From contig OX595985.1 in assembly GCA_951394045.1 (NCBI GenBank), positions 3,844,001 to 3,908,000 of the forward strand: DNA of 64,000 nt, written 5' to 3'. Each line of letters starts with the position of its first letter. Position 1 is the stretch's first letter. The translations under genes and the position numbers were made by a program. Positions 21,464 to 31,500 of the stretch are shown here, piece by piece. The notes under the pieces are model-generated. The model saw only the letters and a list, made by a program, of their open reading frames with translations, had not been told where the DNA came from and did no database searches. This stretch comes from Nitzschia sp. DOCU1. Lineage: Eukaryota > Bacillariophyta > Bacillariophyceae > Bacillariales > Bacillariaceae.

Positions 21464-22241
21464 ATGTTCAAACTTGCGGTTCTGAATATTAGGTTATGAG
21501 CCTGCAATTCTCATTCTGTTGATTAGTTTGACTAAGATCGCGCGTTCTGACTTAGACGGTGCTCTTATGGCATACAAGTTGTACGACGGAGAAAACGAAA
21601 ATTGCACGACTAAATATGCCCCGTTCGGCACTTTACTTAGGTCCGCGATGGTCAACCACCTGATCAAAACCATCGTTGCTGTCAGAATCAGAATGACTGT
21701 TGCCCTGAAGTAACAACAAATCTCTCTCAAAACCCACTCTCAGTGCATCATTGATTGCTTGACGAAGTAGTTGTCTCTCCAAAGCAGTACTCCACTGGCG
21801 AAGGGACATGGTAGATAGCCCTATTTGATGGAATGTTGTTGGTTTGTTGCGTTGTAGAAGGGAGTGGGATACTTTTTTGTCAACAATCAGCAAACAAGAC
21901 AAGTAGTAAGGAATTTTGTTTCTTCGTCGTCGTCGTCGTCGGGGATTCGGCGATTCGAAACCAGCATGGCTGGGAGTGCTCGCTGGGTGAGTGGACCTCA
22001 CTTAGGTTGGAAAGCTGGCTGGCTCCAAACACATGCATGTGGATCCCTTGAAGCAAAATTTTAAAAGGTCGAAGCCTAAATTCAAGCTCAAATGCCACCA
22101 GGAAAGGAAAGAGCCAAGGATATCTTTCGCAAATATCCTTCGCGCGGGAAGCCCAAACGGGAAGCCCAAATCGAAGCCAGGAAATCTCTAATAATGAGTT
22201 TGACCCAGCACCGCGATACACCGTGTTGTAGGAAGTTTGAC
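21464..22241. other. Intergenic stretch, no recognised gene
   Basis: A 78-codon minus-strand frame (21494-21730) has no recognisable domain. A (CGT)n microsatellite lies at about 21926-21940. Nothing here can be assigned. Confidence 0.5.
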
Positions 22242-22416
22242 TTTTCCCTCCAAAAGTTGAAAGCCAAAATCCCGCCAAATCCCAAAGATTTTCCCTCCAC
22301 AAATTGAAATCATTGCTCCTGCAATCAAGAGAGGTAGAGACTCTGACAAAAAGAACAACTTCTTCCACCATTTTTGTATCCCGGGTTCTTCACAGGTTTT
22401 CCCTCCAAAATTGAAA
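22242..22416 (+). promoter_or_regulatory. Three repeated motifs upstream of the epimerase gene
   Basis: TTTTCCCTCCAAAA followed by TTGAAA occurs at 22242-22262, 22289-22309 and 22397-22416 with small changes. A second motif, AGAGAGGTAGAGA, occurs near 22327 and 22472. They could be cis-regulatory repeats or the trace of a local duplication. The start codon lies about 140 nt after the last TTTTCCCTCC copy. Confidence 0.35.
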
Positions 22417-22558
22417 AGACCCTCTATTGGTACTGGAGTTGTGGTGGAGTGCACGGTGTCTCTCCACAGAAGAGAGGTAGAGATTCAGGCAAAACAGGAA
22501 CAATTTATTGGATTGCCTATTTCAAAAGTATAAGAGGAAAAAATCGCCCTAGCTGAAG

Positions 22559-23740
22559 ATGACAACCAAAATTTTGTTGACCGGTGCCTCTGGGTACCTT
22601 GGGCAGCATTTGCTATGGCACTGGATGACAAACGGGATTAAGATCAATGGTGCTGAATCCTCCCTCAACTCCGTGACAGTGGTTGCAACGTATAATCAGT
22701 CTCCAGGGTTCGAGCATGCTACCCAAGAATGTTCTCAACTTTTCACCAAAGTCAATGTAATCCCCTTCTCCTGCGATATGACACATCCAGAATCAGTTGA
22801 TGCCCTTTTCGAGCAACACAGTTTTGATATTTGTATCCACACAGCTGGGCTCTCGTTTCCTGGAGCATGTGAAAAGGATCCAGAAAAGGCCAGGAGGATC
22901 AATGTTCCTGAATATTTTTTTCAAAAGCTAGAAGGTGTGTGTCTTGTTGCCCTGTCCACTGTTCATGTCTATGACGGTGCAAGAAACACTGCCCTGGAGG
23001 GGTTCTACAATGAAGAAAACGATGCTCCAAACCCTGTAAATGTCTATGGTCGGACAAATTTGGAAATGGAACAATACCTGAAGGAGCATCCAAAGGCCCA
23101 GTGGACTGTGATTCTGCGCTCAGATATTATCATGGGACCCATTGCACCCTTAACCCAGGCCCATGATACATTTCTGCACTTTTGCGCTTCCAGGGATCAA
23201 AAAGCAACTTCCTTTTTCACCAATGAATATCGAACTGTTGTGAGTGTTGAGCATGTATGCCGAGTCGTGGATTACTTTGTTGCCAATCAGGATTCACCCA
23301 GTGGTGAGTACAATATTTACAATATGGGGGGTCCATTACGGGTGACTCGATATCAGATGGCCCAAGAAGTCTTCAACTATTTGGGGTATGACCCAAAAGT
23401 AATTCTTCCCTCTGAACGAACCTGTCCTACAACCCCCTTGGATACTTGCATGGACAGTAGTCGGTTGGAAGATGTTACAGGCATTGTGCATGAACCAGGA
23501 ACCCTGCGCGGAATTGTTGCAATGACATTGAAGGATCTCCCCAGGCCTCCTGTCATCAACCAGGTCTCCTCATTCTCGATTTTTGGATGCTCTGAGAGGC
23601 CATTTTACATGCTTGGTCGTCCTTCTTTGGCATGCCATTCCAGCTACTATTGTGAACTGGCAGAGTGCAGTTCTGTGGCAAAAAGTACCAAGCACCCACC
23701 CCACATGTCCCCCAGAATAATGTTGGCACTCCAAAAATGA
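22559..23740 (+). CDS. NAD(P)-dependent epimerase/dehydratase, RmlD / MAT2B-like
   Basis: 393 residues, no intron needed. The N-terminal Rossmann motif TGASGYLG (8-15) binds NAD(P). ICIHTAGL near 92-99 and VALSTVHVYDG (130-140) match the extended short-chain dehydrogenase fold, closest in style to dTDP-4-dehydrorhamnose reductase / MAT2B-like proteins. The catalytic YxxxK reads YGRTN (163-167): Tyr is present but Lys is Asn, so redox activity is doubtful and a binding or regulatory role is possible. TVVSVEHVCRVVDYFV and YNMGGP fit the substrate domain. The last 45 or so residues after LPRPPVIN look unrelated and may be an extension or a missed splice. Start chosen as the first Met before the Rossmann motif. 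One of the two host-gene candidates. Confidence 0.85.
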   Translation: MTTKILLTGASGYLGQHLLWHWMTNGIKINGAESSLNSVTVVATYNQSPGFEHATQECSQLFTKVNVIPFSCDMTHPESVDALFEQHSFDICIHTAGLSFPGACEKDPEKARRINVPEYFFQKLEGVCLVALSTVHVYDGARNTALEGFYNEENDAPNPVNVYGRTNLEMEQYLKEHPKAQWTVILRSDIIMGPIAPLTQAHDTFLHFCASRDQKATSFFTNEYRTVVSVEHVCRVVDYFVANQDSPSGEYNIYNMGGPLRVTRYQMAQEVFNYLGYDPKVILPSERTCPTTPLDTCMDSSRLEDVTGIVHEPGTLRGIVAMTLKDLPRPPVINQVSSFSIFGCSERPFYMLGRPSLACHSSYYCELAECSSVAKSTKHPPHMSPRIMLALQK

Positions 23741-24209
23741 ACTATTGTTGGCATTGTTCTTAGCAAACAGCGTTTTCCTTACTTGCAACTGCATCATTAC
23801 TAGTAGAAAGCATATTGACGTCTGGGCATGCGTAGGTGTGGACGTCGACCCTGTAATCTACCGGTAGAGACTGTAACATCGGCAATTTTCTAGTACCTGT
23901 GGCCGAAAAAAAGGGGAGGGAAAAAAGGAAGTTTAAGAAGGGGAGCTCATGCCCAACGGCAAGCGCCCGTTGTAGAGCACCCGAGGTGCGCATTTGTATC
24001 ATATAAATATTATTTCGTCCGTCGTTTCGTCGACGTCGACGTCGACGTCGGCATTCTTCTTGCAAATGCATTTCGAGTGTTGCTACAAAACAACAATCCA
24101 AATCCATCGACTACAAATCAACCTAAAGTCTCATCGACTATAAATTAGCTACAGTGGGTTGGACTGCTACAATAGAGAAGGGACGATGACTCCGAATCAA
24201 CAATCATCA
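23741..24209. other. Convergent intergenic region with a short GTCGAC repeat
   Basis: Lies between two genes that point at each other. It holds a simple-sequence stretch built from GTCGAC at about 24027-24050 and a TATAAATAT motif near 24001. No gene seen. Confidence 0.5.
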
Positions 24210-25424
24210 TCACTCATTTGTATTGTCATCGCCGGGCTCTGGCTCCCATGGAATGTTGTCCATCCGCTTTGTTTGGTCAACTGGAAATCCTCTCTTCCTT
24301 TGATGCTCCGGTGTCCTGCATTCAAAGAACTTCCCTGGTTGCTTTTGCTTTGGCTTTGGATGGTAATCTGTCCAGTGGCAATCCAACTTACAATAGCCAC
24401 ACTCTCTGCATCGCTTTGGTAATCGTCTCTTCTTCATTTGAGGCTCAAGGAATGCATTGGCCTGGACATACTGAGCCGGTTCCACTGGCGTTTGGCCAGC
24501 AAAAGCTGCGACAACAATCCGCCTTGCTTCGGGGGCACTTTCCTCTTCCTCATCCTGGAAAACAGAAAATTGTACATCATCTTCCTCTCGTTCTTCTATT
24601 GGGGGAAGATCCATCATTGCTGGGAACGGATTATTCATTTCAACGGAAGCTCGCTTCTGCCTCCTCTCGGCCGCATTTGAAGCCACCAAGATTTTTGGAG
24701 CCTCCTCATCAAACGACACATCACTGCAACGATCCTGTCCACGCAACGCTCGTCGAAGGCCCTTGTTCTGGTTCAATACTGGCAGCAAAGTAGCTGCAAC
24801 ATTTCCAGCCTTCTTCATTTCTTGGTAAAAGTCCATCAACAAGAAGGCGGTCTTGTAGGTCATGTCAGAGGCTGGTCTTCTTTCATCTTCCTCGTCCTTT
24901 ACCCAGGCATTCCAGAAGCAAGTAAACTTTCCCCAACGGATGGAAGTGAAGTTGTCGGCCTCATCAGTCAATCCATCAGTAGCAGATGTGGAGCCCCCCT
25001 GGAACCGAGTGTAGTGCTTTCGAAAAAACTCCTTTTCGCAGTCTGTGATGACTTTTCTGACACCTCGTTTTCGTCCCAATTTTCCGGCAACCCATGCGGC
25101 CGATGCGGTCAACTCTTGCATTCTTTCACTTGACTCCTCGTTGCTGGCATTATTGACAAGTGCATCCCAGGATCCATCTTTAAATGAATCCTCAATGCGA
25201 CCAACAGCTTGGTCCAAGTCTTCTGTGCTTGTGTCGTACTCCCCAGCAATCAACCCGAAATCTTCTCCAGTCGAAGCAAAATATTTGGTACATTCCAATT
25301 TTGGATGGGGAGGCTCAACAAGCTCCTCCCAACCGCACCCAGCTTCAACCTCTTCTTCAATCTCCCATCCGTCATAGAAATGGGCATACCTTGACGGTAG
25401 CCCAAGAAGACGGATGTGTATGGA
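24210..25424 (-). CDS. Unrecognised acidic protein with a C-terminal Cys/His-rich cluster
   Basis: The open frame runs from just after a TAA at 25425 down to TGA at 24210. A Met at 25298 gives 362 residues, but the frame upstream still looks like protein (LGLPSRYAHFYDGWE), so the true 5' end may be an exon boundary. The middle part is helical and charged (KVITDCEKEFFRKHYTRF, DFYQEMKKAGNVAATLLPVLNQ), followed by an acidic stretch (EEREEDDVQFSVFQDEEEE). Near the C-terminus comes CRECGYCKLDCHWTDYH plus a further Cys (FFECRTPEH), probably a zinc-binding module. I do not recognise the family; it could be a host gene or a domesticated or transposon-encoded protein. Its 5' end is only about 140 bp from array 2. 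Confidence 0.6.
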   Translation of the reverse strand, partial: SIHIRLLGLPSRYAHFYDGWEIEEEVEAGCGWEELVEPPHPKLECTKYFASTGEDFGLIAGEYDTSTEDLDQAVGRIEDSFKDGSWDALVNNASNEESSERMQELTASAAWVAGKLGRKRGVRKVITDCEKEFFRKHYTRFQGGSTSATDGLTDEADNFTSIRWGKFTCFWNAWVKDEEDERRPASDMTYKTAFLLMDFYQEMKKAGNVAATLLPVLNQNKGLRRALRGQDRCSDVSFDEEAPKILVASNAAERRQKRASVEMNNPFPAMMDLPPIEEREEDDVQFSVFQDEEEESAPEARRIVVAAFAGQTPVEPAQYVQANAFLEPQMKKRRLPKRCRECGYCKLDCHWTDYHPKPKQKQPGKFFECRTPEHQRKRGFPVDQTKRMDNIPWEPEPGDDNTNE

Positions 25425-25562
25425 TTATGGATCCACTTCATTTTGTGCAAAGGCAGCGTTGAATCAATTCCAATTTGTTGGATTCATATTGCGAAATGGG
25501 GGCCCAGTTTCGTCATTGGAAGTGGGCATGAAAATGATTCATCGTCATTTTGTCATATTTTT

Positions 25563-28500
25563 GGGCGAGTGTCCGGCCACGTAGGTAGCTCAAGTGTAAG
25601 CCTTTGACAAAAAGGCCTCAGAATTATCATAAACAAGCCATTTTGGCCGATTCTAAACTGTCAGAAAAGTGTAAGCCACCAACAGGCCACCAATAGGGTT
25701 GCTCCAAAAAGTGTAAAACATCAATTAGAAAGTCATTATGTTCGGTTCTTGACGTCATTGAACCCAATGCCGTGGTCGGATTCATAGTCATACGAGTCAG
25801 CGACGGGGTTGAGCATTTCGCAACTGACTAGATTTGGCTATAGAATGACTACGGTGCTGCGATTGTGAGGATATATAGTTCACTACCATAGCCCAGCGCT
25901 GCCAGGTTTATAGGTTCGTAGCAATCAATCTCGGCCACTTAGTAATCTCGTAATATTAGCAATTGTCGTGTGTTAAGTGCACTGTATGATACGGTCAAAA
26001 TCCATATCACACCACCCTTCATCTAGCTATTCCTATTCCAAGATGTTCCTACATTTAGAGGTCTACAAATAATAGCTCTTTGAATATAATTTGTCCGCTA
26101 TTGGGTTCTCAAAGTCATTTTTGTTGTTCCCTCAGCTGAGGCTCTCTGACTGCCCCAATACGAGTCGTTCTACATCAAAAGCGGGATGTACTATTCATAC
26201 CACTTGCAGTACCCGCGACAGAGGAATAGTGGAAGACTACCACTACCCTAGAAACCCCGCCGGAATTGACCATCGTCTAACAACACAGTCGCAGGCGTTC
26301 AAGAACATCCCGCTAAGAGCCGACGATGGTACCACCAAGATGGTTGATTGTAGAGTCCCACAACCTTTCCATCGTCTCCAGTGTCTTTGAAATTGATCGG
26401 CAAACCAAAGGCAGCGTCGTGATGGCATCCGAAGATGATAATAGGAGCCAGAAGACAAAGATGCAATAAAAATAAACGCGGCGTTAGCGTCACGAATGAG
26501 CGCTTTACAAAAGATCCAAAACAATAGACGTATCTATAATGACACGAACGACAACTTACCTGGTTTGTTCCTTCTGAATCGTCCTCTAACGAGCAATAGC
26601 CGCGTCAACAACCTCGTCGGTCGACGAGGAATTTTCATCAAATCCTTGCCTCGTGAAATTAGGACCATTCTCCGCCAAAACGAGCTGTAACAACCAGAGA
26701 AGCGGCTCGAATAGGCTTCGATAAGTTGTTGATCGATTGCAATAAACGGGGGTAAGAAATACTTACTACAGCACTCACAATCGTTGACGCCGTCATTGTG
26801 TTTTTTTTTTGGCCGAAAGATCCGCACTCATACACTGTACGGCGGCAGGCCGGAATGGCATGAATGCCCGCACGCTGGCACGCCATTTTTTGCCTTGCAA
26901 AATTGGTTGTTAAAGTAAATTGTTTGGTAGTAATTATGCTCGTTTAAAGGCAGTCATTTGGTTTCGAATTCTTTTCCTTCTTTTCCCCCCTTTTTTTCTT
27001 CATAAAATCTTAGCTACCTACGTGGCCGGACATAAGCCTTTTTGGGCGAGTGTCCGGCCACGTAGGTAGCTCAAGTGTAAGCCTTTGACAAAAAGGCCTC
27101 AGAATTATCATAAACAAGCCATTTTGGCCGATTCTAAACTGTCAGAAAAGTGTAAGCCACCAACAGGCCACCAATAGGGTTGCTCCAAAAAGTGTAAAAC
27201 ATCAATTAGAAAGTCATTATGTTCGGTTCTTGACGTCATTGAACCCAATGCCGTGGTCGGATTCATAGTCATACGAGTCAGCGACGGGGTTGAGCATTTC
27301 GCAACTGACTAGATTTGGCTATAGAATGACTACGGTGCTGCGATTGTGAGGATATATAGTTCACTACCATAGCCCAGCGCTGCCAGGTTTATAGGTTCGT
27401 AGCAATCAATCTCGGCCACTTAGTAATCTCGTAATATTAGCAATTGTCGTGTGTTAAGTGCACTGTATGATACGGTCAAAATCCATATCACACCACCCTT
27501 CATCTAGCTATTCCTATTCCAAGATGTTCCTACATTTAGAGGTCTACAAATAATAGCTCTTTGAATATAATTTGTCCGCTATTGGGTTCTCAAAGTCATT
27601 TTTGTTGTTCCCTCAGCTGAGGCTCTCTGACTGCCCCAATACGAGTCGTTCTACATCAAAAGCGGGATGTACTATTCATACCACTTGCAGTACCCGCGAC
27701 AGAGGAATAGTGGAAGACTACCACTACCCTAGAAACCCCGCCGGAATTGACCATCGTCTAACAACACAGTCGCAGGCGTTCAAGAACATCCCGCTAAGAG
27801 CCGACGATGGTACCACCAAGATGGTTGATTGTAGAGTCCCACAACCTTTCCATCGTCTCCAGTGTCTTTGAAATTGATCGGCAAACCAAAGGCAGCGTCG
27901 TGATGGCATCCGAAGATGATAATAGGAGCCAGAAGACAAAGATGCAATAAAAATAAACGCGGCGTTAGCGTCACGAATGAGCGCTTTACAAAAGATCCAA
28001 AACAATAGACGTATCTATAATGACACGAACGACAACTTACCTGGTTTGTTCCTTCTGAATCGTCCTCTAACGAGCAATAGCCGCGTCAACAACCTCGTCG
28101 GTCGACGAGGAATTTTCATCAAATCCTTGCCTCGTGAAATTAGGACCATTCTCCGCCAAAACGAGCTGTAACAACCAGAGAAGCGGCTCGAATAGGCTTC
28201 GATAAGTTGTTGATCGATTGCAATAAACGGGGGTAAGAAATACTTACTACAGCACTCACAATCGTTGACGCCGTCATTGTGTTTTTTTTTTGGCCGAAAG
28301 ATCCGCACTCATACACTGTACGGCGGCAGGCCGGAATGGCATGAATGCCCGCACGCTGGCACGCCATTTTTTGCCTTGCAAAATTGGTTGTTAAAGTAAA
28401 TTGTTTGGTAGTAATTATGCTCGTTTAAAGGCAGTCATTTGGTTTCGAATTCTTTTCCTTCTTTTCCCCCCTTTTTTTCTTCATAAAATCTTAGCTACCT

Positions 28501-31500
28501 ACGTGGCCGGACATAAGCCTTTTTGGGCGAGTGTCCGGCCACGTAGGTAGCTCAAGTGTAAGCCTTTGACAAAAAGGCCTCAGAATTATCATAAACAAGC
28601 CATTTTGGCCGATTCTAAACTGTCAGAAAAGTGTAAGCCACCAACAGGCCACCAATAGGGTTGCTCCAAAAAGTGTAAAACATCAATTAGAAAGTCATTA
28701 TGTTCGGTTCTTGACGTCATTGAACCCAATGACGTGGTCGGATTCATAGTCATACGAGTCAGCGACGGGGTTGAGCATTTCGCAACTGACTAGATTTGGC
28801 TATAGAATGACTACGGTGCTGCGATTGTGAGGATATATAGTTCACTACCATAGCCCAGCGCTGCCAGGTTTATAGGTTCGTAGCAATCAATCTCGGCCAC
28901 TTAGTAATCTCGTAATATTAGCAATTGTCGTGTGTTAAGTGCACTGTATGATACGGTCAAAATCCATATCACACCACCCTTCATCTAGCTATTCCTATTC
29001 CAAGATGTTCCTACATTTAGAGGTCTACAAATAATAGCTCTTTGAATATAATTTGTCCGCTATTGGGTTCTCAAAGTCATTTTTGTTGTTCCCTCAGCTG
29101 AGGCTCTCTGACTGCCCCAATACGAGTCGTTCTACATCAAAAGCGGGATGTACAATTCATACCACTTGCAGTACCCGCGACAGAGGAATAGTGGAAGACT
29201 ACCACTACCCTAGAAACCCCGCCGGAATTGACCATCGTCTAACAACACAGTCGCAGGCGTTCAAGAACATCCCGCTAAGAGCCGACGATGGTACCACCAA
29301 GATGGTTGATTGTAGAGTCCCACAACCTTTCCATCGTCTCCAGTGTCTTTGAAATTGATCGGCAAACCAAAGGCAGCGTCGTGATGGCATCCGAAGATGA
29401 TAATAGGAGCCAGAAGACAAAGATGCAATAAAAATAAACGCGGCGTTAGCGTCACGAATGAGCGCTTTACAAAAGATCCAAAACAATAGACGTATCTATA
29501 ATGACACGAACGACAACTTACCTGGTTTGTTCCTTCTGAATCGTCCTCTAACGAGCAATAGCCGCGTCAACAACCTCGTCGGTCGACGAGGAATTTTCAT
29601 CAAATCCTTGCCTCGTGAAATTAGGACCATTCTCCGCCAAAACGAGCTGTAACAACCAGAGAAGCGGCTCGAATAGGCTTCGATAAGTTGTTGATCGATT
29701 GCAATAAACGGGGGTAAGAAATACTTACTACAGCACTCACAATCGTTGACGCCGTCATTGTGTTTTTTTTTTGGCCGAAAGATCCGCACTCATACACTGT
29801 ACGGCGGCAGGCCGGAATGGCATGAATGCCCGCACGCTGGCACGCCATTTTTTGCCTTGCAAAATTGGTTGTTAAAGTAAATTGTTTGGTAGTAATTATG
29901 CTCGTTTAAAGGCAGTCATTTGGTTTCGAATTCTTTTCCTTCTTTTCCCCCCTTTTTTTCTTCATAAAATCTTAGCTACCTACGTGGCCGGACATAAGCC
30001 TTTTTGGGCGAGTGTCCGGCCACGTAGGTAGCTCAAGTGTAAGCCTTTGACAAAAAGGCCTCAGAATTATCATAAACAAGCCATTTTGGCCGATTCTAAA
30101 CTGTCAGAAAAGTGTAAGCCACCAACAGGCCACCAATAGGGTTGCTCCAAAAAGTGTAAAACATCAATTAGAAAGTCATTATGTTCGGTTCTTGACGTCA
30201 TTGAACCCAATGCCGTGGTCGGATTCATAGTCATACGAGTCAGCGACGGGGTTGAGCATTTCGCAACTGACTAGATTTGGCTATAGAATGACTACGGTGC
30301 TGCGATTGTGAGGATATATAGTTCACTACCATAGCCCAGCGCTGCCAGGTTTATAGGTTCGTAGCAATCAATCTCGGCCACTTAGTAATCTCGTAATATT
30401 AGCAATTGTCGTGTGTTAAGTGCACTGTATGATACGGTCAAAATCCATATCACACCACACTTCATCTAGCTATTCCTATTCCAAGATGTTCCTACATTTA
30501 GAGGTCTACAAATAATAGCTCTTTGAATATAATTTGTCCGCTATTGGGTTCTCAAAGTCATTTTTGTTGTTCCCTCAGCTGAGGCTCTCTGACTGCCCCA
30601 ATACGAGTCGTTCTACATCAAAAGCGGGATGTACTATTCATACCACTTGCAGTACCCGCGACAGAGGAATAGTGGAAGACTACCACTACCCTAGAAACCC
30701 CGCCGGAATTGACCATCGTCTAACAACACAGTCGCAGGCGTTCAAGAACATCCCGCTAAGAGCCGACGATGGTACCACCAAGATGGTTGATTGTAGAGTC
30801 CCACAACCTTTCCATCGTCTCCAGTGTCTTTGAAATTGATCGGCAAACCAAAGGCAGCGTCGTGATGGCATCCGAAGATGATAATAGGAGCCAGAAGACA
30901 AAGATGCAATAAAAATAAACGCGGCGTTAGCGTCACGAATGAGCGCTTTACAAAAGATCCAAAACAATAGACGTATCTATAATGACACGAACGACAACTT
31001 ACCTGGTTTGTTCCTTCTGAATCGTCCTCTAACGAGCAATAGCCGCGTCAACAACCTCGTCGGTCGACGAGGAATTTTCATCAAATCCTTGCCTCGTGAA
31101 ATTAGGACCATTCTCCGCCAAAACGAGCTGTAACAACCAGAGAAGCGGCTCGAATAGGCTTCGATAAGTTGTTGATCGATTGCAATAAACGGGGGTAAGA
31201 AATACTTACTACAGCACTCACAATCGTTGACGCCGTCATTGTGTTTTTTTTTTGGCCGAAAGATCCGCACTCATACACTGTACGGCGGCAGGCCGGAATG
31301 GCATGAATGCCCGCACGCTGGCACGCCATTTTTTGCCTTGCAAAATTGGTTGTTAAAGTAAATTGTTTGGTAGTAATTATGCTCGTTTAAAGGCAGTCAT
31401 TTGGTTTCGAATTCTTTTCCTTCTTTTCCCCCCTTTTTTTCTTCATAAAATCTTAGCTACCTACGTGGCCGGACATAAGCCTTTTTGGGCGAGTGTCCGG

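Noticed and set aside
23570..23797. Minus-strand ORF overlapping the 3' end of the epimerase gene
   Set aside because: No motif, and it overlaps a better supported gene on the other strand.
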